A stretch of DNA of 64,000 nt from Gnetum montanum. Lineage: Eukaryota > Streptophyta > Gnetopsida > Gnetales > Gnetaceae. The stretch spans positions 57,828 through 121,827 of the forward strand of contig MNCI01002237.1 of assembly GCA_015680685.1 (NCBI GenBank), given 5' to 3'. The position numbers and the translations under genes are program-made. Shown here piece by piece: positions 44,801 to 56,669 of this stretch. Positions within the stretch are counted from its first letter, which is position 1. The number at the start of each line of letters is the position of its first letter. The notes beneath the pieces were generated by a model. The model saw nothing but the letters and a program-made list of their open reading frames with translations. It was not told the origin of the DNA and searched no databases.

Positions 44801-46849
44801 CTACAACCATAAAGCAATAAATGAAGCATTCGTATATACTAGATGCAATTTTAACAAAAAATATTAAAATTAAACTTAGCAAAATTAGCATAACATAGCA
44901 TAGACTAGCAAAAAGTATCCTAGTGCCCCCTAGGGCCTTGTGGGTATAGGACATCAACACATACATTTGATGTGGCTAGTACTCACTGAGGTACCACATC
45001 TTTCACATAGGATTAGCATCTCATTTTACATTTTGCATGATTATTATCATTGCCATTATCATGGTTTGCATGTTTTAGGTAGTTTAATATCATTATTATT
45101 TGCACGTTTAGCATTGTTGCATGCTTTAGCATTGTTGGCATTTTCACATTTTTCAAGTCTAGCTTTAAGAACAACTTATAAATTTTCCCAAACTTTTTCT
45201 AACTCCAGATACCGTAGTCTAAAATGCTACAAATTTTTCTAACTCTGGGTTACCTATGGGAGTGTAGTCCAAAAATACAACAAATTTTTCTAACTTTGGA
45301 TCACCCTAACTACACTCTAGAACATTGTAGAGCATAGTCCCAAACTGCAAAAGAAATTCTAACTATTGACTATGCTCTCCATGGAGTGTAGTCCAAAAAA
45401 AAACTAAATTTTGGATGGGCTATTTTGAAGAATACTTGGCATCAACTATGCCTCAAAAATAGTAGTGTAGCCTTGGCCATGGCTAGTGAACCAAGGTTTG
45501 GCTACTGCCTCAGCACTTTCTCTACTCACCGCACCTTGCCACGACACTACACACTACTCACCTACCTCTCTAGGCACTACGCCCTACCATGGTGTTGCTT
45601 ACCATCACTTTCACTGCACCCTGTGCTATCAACCCCAACCATAGTCATGATACCTATGTCCACAACCATAGCAACACCCCCATGCCATGTAGAAAACATA
45701 GTAGTAATGCATCCTTGGTTTACACATCTCCCCTGCAGCCCCTACTGTGCCATGGCCCAACACACTCACAACCCCTATGACCCCCAATGCACTTAACCCT
45801 TCCCTATGCCCTCTTTTTCCAAAAAATTAATGAAGAAAACATTGGAGGACAAACCCTTGCCACAACCCTATCTTGTGGTGGGCCACTCACAGCCACCATC
45901 TACACCTACATCCCTACCCCATGTAAAACAAATTTCACTAAACAAATAAAAACATGGAAAAAACACTCTACCGTGGCCTCAACACTGTGGGTGATGGCTC
46001 TTGTTAGCCATCGCCAAGATCCAAGTCCCTTTCCCTATGCTACAAAAAATTTAAAACCAAAAAAATTTTGTTTAAAGAATTTGCACATGATCCTTGTGGG
46101 AGTTGGTAGTCCCCCCTCCCATCTGCAGTTGCACCATCCATTACCACAACTACAAAATCCCTTAAACCCTCATGTGCTCGCACATGCCCAATCCCCACAA
46201 GCAAAACCCTCATGTTCTAAAATCCAAAAAAAAAACCCTTCCCCACATGCACATCCTCCCTAGCCACTACAGTTGAAACAACCATAGTGACGATGACCCT
46301 TGTCATGGCAAGGCATCACCAACACCCAAAGCCCCAAACCCTCTATGCATAAAAAAGTAAATCAATGCAAAAATGGCAAAATGGAAGAGCATAGTTAGGG
46401 TACTTGGCGGATGGTGGCATCCTCCATCCCTCCACGTGTGCCCGTGGTAGGTGTCCTAGTGCCTGTGCTCCCTCATCTACATTCACCAATATAGGGTATT
46501 GGCATCCACTTTAGTGAGTCATCTTGGAAGCAACTACACTCTTCACATATTGCACTATGCTTTGAAACTTTGCATTTTAAACTTTTAAAAATGATAGACT
46601 TACCCAAGGTGAAATGTGCTTTTATACCCCCATGGACAACCTAATGATTTACCAACCCTGGGACTATGATCAACCTTATCTATGCAATGGAGAGCATAGT
46701 TGGTCTAGAGCATAGTTGGATGATAGTGTAGTTAGCATAGACTTAGAAAAATTTTAAATTTTTCTCATTACCTAGTGAACACCTAGTCTAACTCTACATC
46801 CTAAGCACTCCCAGCCTTGCCCAAAATGATGCATCTAGCACATACCATA
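44801..46849. other. E4 spacer between the antisense gene and RT
   Basis: 44801-44804 is the acceptor of the first seen exon. 45190-45400 and 46680-46740 resemble LTR U3 of the same element (actacactctag...catagtc). 45430-46260 is unusually rich in C and CA and contains two open frames of 123 and 158 codons with no recognisable protein character. Their antisense is no better. Confidence 0.4.
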
Positions 46850-46935
46850 GTATGCTAAGACCTTAAACTAGCATTCCATGGTCTGGTAAGACCTTAAACT
46901 GGTATCCATAATCTACTGAGGCTTAAAACTAAAAC
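46850..46935 (+). repeat. AAACTAGCA-motif repeats, second E4 cluster
   Basis: Three copies like atggtctggtaagaccttaaactggtat, at the same position relative to RT as 12300-12380 in E5. Confidence 0.55.
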
Positions 46936-47229
46936 CAATGCACTTACCTTTCTTTAACAATGAATGCACATACTTAGGAAAATTTTTATTCCATTCCTTT
47001 CTTCATTTATGCATATTGACTTCATTAAGACAGGTGTAGCTTAACGTTTTTCTAATTCTTTTTATGGGATTATCGCAAGAATATAACATGACTATGTGTG
47101 AGCATCTTCAATCACCTTTGGTCCTAACTAGGTCTCATGGTGATCTCACATGACACATTGATCCACAATGCCTAGACCTTGAGCTTATAATCTACGATGA
47201 ATACGCAACATTTATAGAGGCATTACTAG

Positions 47230-48180
47230 ATTAGTCAGAGCATGTAGTTAAGGCTGAAGATCTAGAGGTAGGTGATGTCACTGAGGATCCCTTTATTGAA
47301 ATCCTTGTATCAATGCCTAATGATGAGGCGAAAGCATTGAAACTTAGATTCTTGCTAGAGCCTCAACATGCCCAGAACATTGCTAAAGTGCTCAACGATA
47401 ACATTAAGGCATTTGCATGGTCTTACGAAGACATGCCAGGCCTAGATCTTCATGTAGTTCAACATAACATAATCCTCAATCCCAGCATAAAACCAATTAA
47501 GAGAAAGTGCATAAGGTTAGGCTTGAGGTGGTATTAGTAGTCCATGATGAAATCACTAAACTCTATAAAGCTAGTTTCATCTAGGCCATTAACTACGCAG
47601 ATTGGATCTCCAACATCATGGCTGTACCCATGAAAAATGGAAGTATATGCATTTGTAGAGACTTTTGGGACCTGAACAAGGTGACCATTAAAGACAATTT
47701 TCCATTTCCTAGCATTTTTCAATTGGTCGATACTAGAGTTCGTCATGCCTTGTTATCCTTCATGGATAGATCTCAAGTTACAACCAAATTTAGATCAACC
47801 CAGAGAACTAGCTCAATACTACCTTTATGACCCCTTGAGGTACATTTTGTTACACCATGATGCCCTTCAAACTTAAGGCCATGGAAGAAACTTATCAACA
47901 TGTCATGACTTACATTTTAGTAATTACATGTTGAATTTACTCAATGATTACATTGATGACATAGCAGTTAAGTCCAAAGTAGCACACAACCATGCAAATA
48001 TCTTGGACCTTGTACTTAAACATTGTCTAAAACACAAACTTAGGTTAAATCCCAAGAAATATGTTTTTAGTGTCAAGATGGACCACATTCTCAATTTCAT
48101 AGTATCCAAAGCATACGTGTAAACCCCGATAAAATTAAGGCCATTATCACTAGCTAACCTTAAGGAGCTATGAGGGTTGT
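47230..48180 (+). pseudogene. E4 reverse transcriptase (Tat-like)
   Basis: The open piece 47313-47537 carries KLRFLLEPQHAQNIAKVL and AFAWSYEDMPGLDLHVV. Next come VPMKNGSICICRDFWDLNKV, a decayed finger-palm region, the catalytic loop NDYIDDIAVKSK with intact DD at about 47955, HNHANILDLVLKHC and LRLNPKKYVFSV. Frameshifts separate the pieces. Order and motifs match the Tat lineage and E5. Confidence 0.8.
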
Positions 48181-48610
48181 AGGGTAGATTGGAATTTATA
48201 TGTAGGTTTATTACATGGTTGACCAAGAAGTTGTAGCTAATGCAACATTTGCTCAAAAGAGGAGTCCACTTTAAGTGGACTGCTCAATGCCAAGAGGCAT
48301 TTGACAACCTTAAATAGGAGCTCACTCAACTTTCAATGGTCTACCCTTCGTAAGGAGATAAACCCTTCTACATCTACCTTGCTACCTCTAACATGTCCAT
48401 CACTTTTCTACTTTGTCAAAAGCGAGATGATGGCATAGAGGTCTCGGTATACTACTTAAGCTATGCATTGGTTGCCTATGAAGAAAAGTATAATGATGTG
48501 GAAAAAATTGTCTTGCATTGGTCTTTGCCCTCAAGAAGTGGAGACACTATCTTTTCCACAATTACATCAACATCATCTGTAAGAGTAACATACTCTGAGT
48601 AATCATCATG
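48181..48610 (+). pseudogene. E4 RNase H (retroviral-type, after RT)
   Basis: FKWTAQCQEAFDNL, then YLATSNMSITFLLCQKRDDG, VSVYYLSYALVAYEEKYNDV and a decayed W-R-HYLF. The DAS-type first aspartate is replaced (TSN). Confidence 0.65.
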
Positions 48611-48789
48611 GACATTTACAAGAGTAGTTTCATTGCATGATGGAAGGCAATAACAATGGATTTTGACCTACATTATGTTGCACAAGCCTTAACCAAAGGT
48701 CAAGCTATAGCTACATAACTTATGGTTTCACCCATCAACAGTCAAGCAACAATAGATATGAAATTTCTAGATGAGCATGTTAGTAGTGT
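48611..48789 (+). other. E4 linker between the two RNase H domains
   Basis: Short decayed coding-like sequence. Confidence 0.4.
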
Positions 48790-49240
48790 AAGTTAAGTGC
48801 CTGACAACTTTGATGCACTCTTGCACTTTGATGATGCTTCAACCTCTCAAGGGGGTAGTGCCACTACCATTATCACATTCCCCTTTAGGGAGATCTAACC
48901 CTTCACATATTGTTTTGCATTCCCATGCACTAACAATGTGGTAGAGTATGAAGGTCTCCTCTAGGGTATCCTAGTAGCTCGTGACTTACGAATCTAGAGC
49001 ATAGCAATCTGAGGTGACTTGTAGTTGGTAGTGAACCAAGTTATAGAGGTTTATGATTATAAGGCCCAACATTTACAACCTTATTGTGGCCTGGAAAAGC
49101 ACTTGCTTAAATAATTTGCAACTACTAATGTTCAACATATCCCCTACAACAAAAATTCCATAGACGATGCATTAGCAAAATTAGCCTTAAGCATTGCACC
49201 TAACATGTTTCACGCATTGCCCACCTTGGTGGTGGATTGA
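48790..49240 (+). pseudogene. E4 second, archaeal-type RNase H
   Basis: ALLHFDDASTSQGGSATT-like reading (DDAST near the D-G-A-S start), then NNVVEYEGLL with the conserved E-Y-E, GDLQLVVNQV (D-S-L-VVNQ motif; stop for Q) and IDDALAKLAL (aDaLAklA). This extra RNase H is a hallmark of the Tat/Ogre lineage. Confidence 0.75.
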
Positions 49241-50560
49241 ACTATGCCTATCATGCAAACCACTAATATTGCATCCATAGGCACAATTAGCATGACCCAC
49301 ACAGTAGAGTGGTATGATGACATTAATGCATACCTTCTAGAGGGTGAGCCTCTATAGCATCTAACCATTTCCCTAAAGGATGTAATGCAAAAATGATCGT
49401 GGTAGTATGTCATTGTGGAAGATGACACCTTGTGTTACAAATCCAATGCTGGGATACTATTGATCTTCATTACTGATGGTGAAGTGTAGACAATCATTGA
49501 ACAAGTCCATGAGGAACTGTGTGAAGGCCACATAATGCCCAGGGCAATGGTGGAAAAAATTAAATGCTTGGGCTATTATTTTCCTTACATGAATTACGAT
49601 TGCATCTCCAAGGTTAAAGCATGTGACACATGTCAACAACATGACAACTTAATGCACGTGCCACCAACTGAGTTGCACACAATATAGATCATGTGGCCAT
49701 TTCAACACTAGTGGTTGGACATCATTGGACCTATAATGCCTAGGTCCTCCATAGGGAATAGCTTCATTATAACCATAACAGAGTATTTTACCAAGTGGGT
49801 TGAAGCTATTCCCCTTAGGAAGACTATCTCACAACATGTTTGCAAATTTGTGTTCAATAACATAGTGACTCATTTTGATTTATCAATGACCATCATAATG
49901 GAAAATGGGCCACAATTTAGCAATGCTGAAACTAAGGCCTTTTGTGAAAGCTTTGATATTAAATAGTTTTTTTCATTGTCATACTATCCACAAGTGAATG
50001 GCTAAGTAGAGGCCACAAACAAAGGCATTGTTAACCTTCTAAAGAAGATGCTCAATACTAGGAAATGGCAATGGCATGAGTAGTTATTCTACACACTCTA
50101 GGCCTACTACACAACACGTAGAATAACAACAGGTAAAATGCCATATAGTTTGGTTTATGGATCTGAAGCTATTTTGCCTCTTGAATTACAATTCCATCAC
50201 TTCATGTCATCCTCTCAAGCTTCACTGAAGAGGCTTAAAATAATGAGTTGAGAATGATGAACCTCAATTCAATAGAGGAGGAGCACATGTAGATGCTTGA
50301 TCACATCAAGTGGTACCAAGAAAAGAAATAGCAAAAACATTATCATAACTAGCACCAATGCTCGATCAAGAAAGGGCACCTAGTCTTCAAGGCCATTTGC
50401 AAACCCGCAAATAAATTTTCAACCAACTAGGAAGGGCCTTTCTTGGTCATCAAGGCCTATGAAAATGGAGCATTCAAGCTTACTGACCATGATGACAATG
50501 AACTTGCCAGTTCAATGAACCACTCATATTTGAAGCTTTACTACACCTAGCACGTAACAC
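49241..50560 (+). pseudogene. E4 integrase
   Basis: The zinc-binding part EQVHEELCEGHIMPRAM and CDTCQQHDNL, then WLDIIGPIMP (first aspartate, about 49709), KWVEAIPLRKT, IIMENGPQFSN (the second aspartate of the DNG motif replaced by glutamate, about 49900), YYPQVNGQVEATNKGI with the catalytic glutamate (Q is a stop), TTGKMPYSLVYGSEAILP and a C-terminal SH3-like region near 50370-50530. Open piece 49715-49966. Inactive as it stands. Confidence 0.8.
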
Positions 50561-50591
50561 CACATCTTGATAAAGCAAGGTAAGCATAAGT

Positions 50592-50765
50592 TCAATATGA
50601 TTATAAACTAGCATAGCAACTCCACTATGACTATAAACTAGCACAACTCATCCACTATGACATTAAACTAGCATAGGTAGTCTAATATAACTATAAACTA
50701 GCATAGACTATTTGCCATGACTATAAACTAGCACAAATTGTCCTTGGGTCATGACAATAAAATAG
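50592..50765 (+). repeat. AAACTAGCA-motif tandem array, third E4 cluster
   Basis: Five clean copies and one degenerate copy of a ~31-bp unit, for example caactccactatgactataaactagcaca, directly downstream of integrase. Tandem repeats in this region are known for Tat/Ogre elements. Confidence 0.7.
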
Positions 50766-51327
50766 CCTTTTGTAACTTGCATTTTGCAATGTGTAGAGCC
50801 CCAAAGTAGGTTTACCTCACAATCAAAAAAGCAAAAAAAGATGCAAAAAAAAATAAAAGAAAAAAAAGAGCAAGGCAAAACATGTTTCCAAGCAAAATTA
50901 GCAAAGCTACAATTTTGTAACTTGTCCAACCTTAAATCCTCAACAACCTTCTCATAAGCACTCCAACAAGAGGTCATAATTTTAGGGGCAAGCCATTCTA
51001 ATTCCATGGATGCTGACTCTCTCACAAGCATTCTAACAAGAGGTCATTATTTTGATGACAACCTACCCTAGTGCCATGATCATCGTTAGCTATGCTAACT
51101 TTACAACTTGTAGTAGCACACATTGTTTGTATTTCATTTTCCTTTTACCACATAGTACATTCCCTACACCCTTTGCCTCTAGCATACTACAAGCCTTTGC
51201 AGTCTTAAGCATGGTGCAATGAAATCTAGTTGGGTACTAACAAGTAATGTCAGTTCCTGGCTTGCTATGATATGATGTTTTATCATTCTTTATTGACATC
51301 TCTTAGCCCACTCTTCCATAAATCAAC
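50766..51327 (+). other. E4 3' untranslated segment
   Basis: No coding frame recognised. A-rich stretch at 50822-50870. A ~31-bp phrase (cactccaacaagaggtcataattttaggggcaag) is repeated at 50960-50995 and 51021-51056. Confidence 0.45.
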
Positions 51328-51340
51328 AAAGAGGGGCCAA
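51328..51340 (+). other. E4 polypurine tract
   Basis: AAAGAGGGGCCAA directly before TGAAACAC at 51341. Confidence 0.7.
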
Positions 51341-52997
51341 TGAAACACAACCAAATTTGGGTCATCACATCTCAACTAGAAATTTGTCTAAGTGTCAACA
51401 TAAGGAAAATTTTTTCTAAGTGTTGGGCCTATACTCTCCACTGCTAGGACTATGCTCCAGAGTGTGGTCAGTGTAGTCTACAATAGAGGTCCAGATTTGA
51501 AAGATTTTTCTAAATGTCAACAATAGCTACAAATTTTTCTAAGCATGGGAACTACACTCTGACTACCAAGACTATTCTTCAGAGTGTAGTTAGCACACCA
51601 ATGGCCAATTTTGCAAATTTTCCTAAGTGTCAAGCCAAAAGTTGTTAAGCTTAGTTGGCATGGAAGAAATAGTTTTGCAAATTTTCTAAGTGTAACCACA
51701 CTCCCTACTATGCTTTAGAACATAGTTAGTGTAGTCTACATGGAGATACTAGTTTTGCAAAATCTTTCAAACTACTGAGGCTATGATCTCACTACTAGGA
51801 CTATGCTTTAGAGTGTAGTTGGCACTAGAACACATTGTTTGCAAATTCTATCTAACGATTGGGACTATGCTCTAGAGTGTAGTCAATGTAGTCATGAAAA
51901 ACTACCTATAGAAGCCTCCAAAACATAGCATTGGCCTTCATCTTAGCTCCAACACACATCCAACAAGCAAGATTAGCAAATTTTCTCTCTTTTTCCCCTT
52001 CATTTCCCTCCAAATTGTGCCTATGCTCAACACCACTCGAGAGAGTGGACAACGTAGTTATAGAGCATAGTCAAAAAAACTACACTATTTTGCATTGTTT
52101 TCAAGTACATTGCAGTTTGTTCAACACTTGCACATGCAGTTTGAGTCATGTAGTCATAGTATGGTAGTCTTGCAGAGTCCATTGAAGCATACCAGTAGAA
52201 CACCATTTACTTCATTGGGAGCATTGTTGGGTGTAGTGTAGTCCCAACTATCCCTCTACCACATGGCAGCCGATCCACATTTCACAGCAATCCTAATCCT
52301 ATAAATACCCTAGTGATCTACATTCTATGGGTTGGCAATTCTTACATGCAATTGGCAAAACTACATGTTGAGCATTCTCACATCCAAGCACACTTGGCAT
52401 TTCAGCAAACTCTAGATTGGCACTTGGCACCATCGCACACCACCTAGCACATCGAAAGCCACTGTAGCCCATAGGACACTACGAAAGCCAACCTAGTAGG
52501 CATAAACTTCATGGTGGATGTCATTCTTCATAGCATAGACATCCTAAGATGATGACTACATTGCCTTCTATGCCCATTTTTACACCACGTACTTGCTCAT
52601 CTTTTCTTTTAGTTGACTATGCTCCCCCCATTTGGGGTCATGCCACTTTCTCTTTCCCTTATCTCCTATGCATTTTTAGCATTTTCTCTTGCATTTTAGC
52701 ATTCTACTTGAAGTTTTTGCTATTTTCTGCACATACTCATGCATTTGCACCTTCATTTTGCACTGGAAACCTTGACTATAGTCACCCTCATTAACATCAT
52801 AAATGCCACAAACACTATGCAAACCCTTAGCATTCATTTTGGCATCGCACTCCATAAGTTACAATTCAATCAACAAGACCATTCTCAGCACCCCATCTCT
52901 ATTTCTAGCAAGCTCTCACATGGATGTGGGATCAAACTATGTGTACCACAAACCTCTCAATGTACCATTCGAGTCTTTGACATTTTTGGTCACTACA
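51341..52997 (+). repeat. E4 3' LTR
   Basis: Partner of 36030-37615; ends TCACTACA. Five decayed near-palindromes lie between 51447 and 51900. TATA-like tataaataccc occurs at about 52300. Confidence 0.88.
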
Positions 52998-53002
52998 AGG
53001 CA
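52998..53002. repeat. Target-site duplication of E4, right copy (AGGCA)
   Basis: Pairs with AGACA at 36025-36029. Confidence 0.7.
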
Positions 53003-53666
53003 ATGAGCCCATTTCATCCACTTATTCACCAACTTTATGGTCTTTCTTGTTTTGGAAATATGAGGTCTCTTTTTCATTAATGAAACTTTAANTAAAAATT
53101 CATAAAAATATAAAATTTAGAAAAACATGATGGGAATTCAAAGCACATCCCCTAGACAAAATAATGGGCTACAAGCATTGGTTATGGGACTAGAAACACA
53201 TGTTACCCATGCTTGAAGGTCCCCTCTAACTAGGGCCCTTTCTCACTTCTTACTTCTTTTTTCTTTCCAAATAAGGAATGGTGATTGATCTATCAAAGCA
53301 TTCTTATGTCTCCAAGGGATGGTCTGGTCTTAGAGTAGTGATGAAGAGTCACTGCAAGTGGCTAATTTTTATCTATACCGAGGGACTTTCATGGGTCATT
53401 TTAACATAAAATCCACAAGGGATTTCATGTGATCACGATTAGGAAATCCATTCCATATTTTCTCACATCCATTAATGCTTTTCATAATTCACCTCACTAC
53501 TAGTTTCCATGTCTTATTCAATGTCTTAGCTTGATGTGTTGGAGTTCTTAGGTAGATTCTTTTAGATTCAATCCTTAACTTTTCATAACCATTAATCAAT
53601 TGTAGGATCCATGAACTCCTTATTTTGAATATATGTAAGGGTAAAAAGGGCATGAGCCTACTATGG
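53003..53666 (+). other. E3 tail resumes after E4
   Basis: From 53093 it aligns with E2 25320-25860 and inverted E1 2040-2560 (gggctacaagcattggttatggg; gggccctttctcactt; catgagcctac). A single ambiguous base is at 53092. Confidence 0.65.
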
Positions 53667-53789
53667 NNNNNNNNNNNNNNNNNNNNNNNNNNNNNNNNNN
53701 NNNNNNNNNNNNNNNNNNNNNNNNNNNNNNNNNNNNNNNNNNNNNNNNNNNNNNNNNNNNNNNNNNNNNNNNNNNNNNNNNNNNNNNNN
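53667..53789. other. Assembly gap (123 N)
   Basis: Run of n. Confidence 1.
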
Positions 53790-53819
53790 GAAATATTTAA
53801 TATGGAAAATTTTCTAGAA

Positions 53820-54061
53820 TAGCTCCATTAATGTGATCCCATATATGCATCACATCCATTGATGCAACATCATTGATGAGACCCCATTGACACAAGGTAA
53901 AAATGCCTATAAATACATGGAAACACTTAGCAAGTTTTCACATTTTCTCATAAATGAGAGGGGAGTTTTTGGATTCTCCAAAGGCCAAAACCTTCCAAGA
54001 GCCACATTTCCCTACTCGTTTGTTTGATTCACTCCATTTTTTGACCCTGTAGCTAACAAAG
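53820..54061 (+). promoter_or_regulatory. Possible internal promoter and leader of the E3 third ORF
   Basis: CATTGATG (53857, 53871) and CATTGACA (53885) are followed by TATAAATA at 53908-53915. This is the same motif combination and spacing as in U3 of the E3 LTR (56701-56810). About 150 bases of leader follow to a donor AAAG|GTAATC at 54061/54062. It could instead be a fragment of a related LTR. Confidence 0.4.
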
Positions 54062-54361
54062 GTAATCTCTTTGTCATGGGGGCCACAAACCTTAAGTTTT
54101 CAATAGAAAATTTTTCAAGATTTTTCTAACTCCTACAAAGGTTTAACTAAGAAATCAACATGAAAACATCAAATTATGAGTGTTAGACCCTTCCAAAAAG
54201 CTTCTATAACATTAATAATGAAAAATCATTAAATTAATAATAAAATGATGAATCTGCCATGATCCAAATTTATCCTAAGTGTAACTACCCAATGAAATAA
54301 GGTACTAAAATGTTATAAGTTACACATTGTATGCTAATCCTTGATTATGTTGTGACCATAG
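54062..54361 (+). other. Predicted intron before the E3 third ORF (300 nt)
   Basis: Donor AAAG|GTAATC (54062), branch-like ATGCTAAT (54331) and acceptor TTGTGACCATAG (54360-54361), then ATG at 54362. The 3' end gctaatccttgattatgttgtg is homologous to gctaatatatgattgtgttgtg in E1 and its counterpart in E2. Confidence 0.5.
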
Positions 54362-56400
54362 ATGACACCTAAAGGAAAGCATGTGTAGGAAGGAGGACCA
54401 TCCCAACCAAGGGACAAATGGCCATGAATAAGAAGGGACTAAGATTAGATCCATGAGCAAGTATAAACGCATGCCATTGGACCTCTATGGAAGGAGCCTA
54501 AAGTGAAATATATTTGGTAGATTCCCAAAGAATCAGCCATAATAGAATAATTTCACAAAGATGAGGCATCATAGCTTAGATGGAACCTTGAGGTTACCTT
54601 GATGGAGGCTTGCCTCAAGTAGATTGTGAAGAAGTAGGTTTAGAAATTAGTGCACCAAGAATTAAACTTTAGACCTTTCTTGGAGTTTGCATCTCCAAAA
54701 GTTAACACTCAATTGCAAAACTCTTCAATGTGGTTGACAATCATTTTCAATAGAAAGTGGTACATGGGAGAAACATACCTATTCTCAAACAATTGATAGG
54801 CTGATTCAATGGTCAAGATCAAGGACATTTCAATGTCCTACTCAGTGAAAGCCATTGTAGAGGCCCTTGGGTTACCAGAAACTTGGGCCAACCTTGCTAA
54901 AATTCCCATGTATGTAGATCATAGCATTAAGAAAGGATGGACATAGTAGTGTTATGAAGTTAATTATAAAGTGTTTAGTGCACTTACCATGGAAAAGTAT
55001 GCATACTTTAAGATTGTAGTCTTTTATCTCAATCCAACAATGAGGCCAAGCAAGATCACAACTTTCTCCACTCATGCATGTGCTGCTCTAAGCCGTAGAT
55101 TCCTTGTGAACCTTCCACAGCTAATCTATCTTGAGATAGAGAAGTGGTTTTAAAAAAATGAACATGAAAGGAAGGTGCTCCCCTTTCCATGCCTTATCTA
55201 GAAATTGCACAAGAGGGGAGGCATAACACACTATACAAATGACATTGTCCAACATGCTCTATCCACTTCCTAGGCAAAGATGATGAGGGTAAAGTGCCTA
55301 CCAAAGTCATCCAAGAAGAGCAACAACAACCACCACCTTCACCACTCATTCATGAAACAATGACAGAGTCCCACATTACCCTTGAGTGCATGTGCAAGAT
55401 CTAAGAGCAACTCTTGTGAAAGTAAGAGTAGCAAGTAGGAACAAGTGGTGGTGATCAATCTATGTATCGCCTAGCAATGAGTCACCTCAGCAAAGTGACT
55501 CAAACCATCAATTAGATGGAAGGAGGTGAATTAATTTTCTCAGCCCAAAGAACACAACTACCAACAAGATTAAATCCTAGCACCTAAGAGGTAATGGTAT
55601 CTCTCTCTCAATAGCAATAATTCCCAGAAATTTCTAGAAACATCATTACTTTTTCTTGGTGATGTAGCACCATGGGTAGGAGACAATGGCAGAGGTCATT
55701 GCTAATAGGATTTTCAAAGCATTAAATGCACTTACGACATCTATACTAGATTTTTTTGCACTCAAAGATGTGTAGATGTCTGCAGGAACTTTTAGTGGTA
55801 GATTAATTATAGCCTAGCATGAGGAGTTGCTAGACCAACTAATGAAAACTAGGCAACTGATTCTAGATGTCTTTGACCTTTTGGATACCATCACTACAAC
55901 CTAGTCTAAGCTACTAGAAGTGAGGGGAAAATGCATCATATTAGAGGGGAAACTTAAAATAACCTACGCTAAAAACCAATGCTTGGCTATGGAGGTTGGT
56001 AGAGTTCAAGCATCACAAAGATAGCAAGTAGAAGCTTAAGATTGCTAATGCTAAACTCAAGGTTCTCTAAGTGAAGTTCACCAATCAACAATCAAGTACT
56101 AAGAATCTAGTCAAGTAGATGAACAATTAACAAGAGTTGCATAATGCACTCAAATCATTTGATATTGAATGTAAATAGTTTGTTGCCTAGTTCGTGAATG
56201 TTAAGGAGTTGTTCCCTATAATGCCTTGTTGTATTTCCATTCCAACGCACATTGTCGAAGCTGCATGGATTTTCAATGATTCTCAAAGTAAGGAGGAGAA
56301 GATGAAGTCACTGTTGGATGCCTTTTGTCTTCCACTAGAAGTTACAACTATTGCAAGACAACCACAATTGCCTTAACCACTACATGTACCTAAAGAAGGA
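54362..56400 (+). pseudogene. E3 third ORF downstream of integrase (env-position protein), product unknown
   Basis: From the ATG after the predicted acceptor (MTPKGKHV) readings with frequent stops give LNFRPFLEFASPKVNTQLQ, FNRKWYMGETYLFSN, VKAIVEALGLPETWANLAKI, AYFKIVVFYLNPTMRPSK, CAALSRRFLVNLPQLIYLEI, then a helical C-terminal half (HEELLDQLMKTRQLILDVFD, LLEVRGKCIILEGKLKITYA) and SKEEKMKSLLDAFCLPLEV. Athila elements often carry an extra, fast-evolving frame here, sometimes called env-like. I see no signal peptide, fusion peptide or transmembrane anchor, so env is not supported. Open pieces are 54971-55153 and 56194-56376. Confidence 0.5.
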
Positions 56401-56669
56401 GAAGGTCCTTCGAAGCCTCAAGAGTATCCACCACCTGGGTCCAATTCATCTTCTCTAACATCTTTGTATCATTTGAGGAATTTTGCCTGTCAATTTTGTC
56501 CTAGTGTTCAATTTTGTTATCTTGAATACCATAATTTTGTAATAATTATAAAACTGTACACTCTAGGAACTTATTTTTTATCATGTTGTTTATGTGTTAG
56601 ATTGTGTTAATAATCTCATACGTTCCTAAATTTTGTAAAGAAGTCAAAGACAAGTTTTCATTCAGTTGT
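56401..56669 (+). other. E3 3' untranslated segment
   Basis: The last 35 bases (aagacaagttttcattcagttgtg) match the conserved block before the PPT of E1 and E2. Confidence 0.5.

Larger units (their letters stand above)
36030..52997 (+). mobile_element. E4: Tat/Ogre-like element (17 kb) carrying an antisense spliced gene
   Basis: LTRs are 36030-37615 (1586 bp) and 51341-52997 (1657 bp), beginning TGAAA and ending CACTACA. A PBS-like sequence lies at 37620. The order is a gag-like region, protease (41146-41600), a 5.5-kb spacer containing a minus-strand gene (42476-44800), RT (47230-48180), RNase H, a second RNase H (48790-49240), integrase (49480-50560), an AAACTAGCA array (50592-50740), PPT and LTR. 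The second, archaeal-type RNase H and large size are features of the Tat lineage. It is inserted in the E3 tail. Decayed, with many stops. Confidence 0.85.

Noticed and set aside
45425-46263. Two plus-strand open frames of 123 and 158 codons
   Set aside because: C-rich composition reduces stops; no domain, no homologous frame in E5, and the residue pattern is not protein-like.
54362-56400. Reading the E3 third ORF as a viral envelope gene
   Set aside because: Position fits, but no signal peptide, fusion peptide, cleavage site or transmembrane segment is visible.
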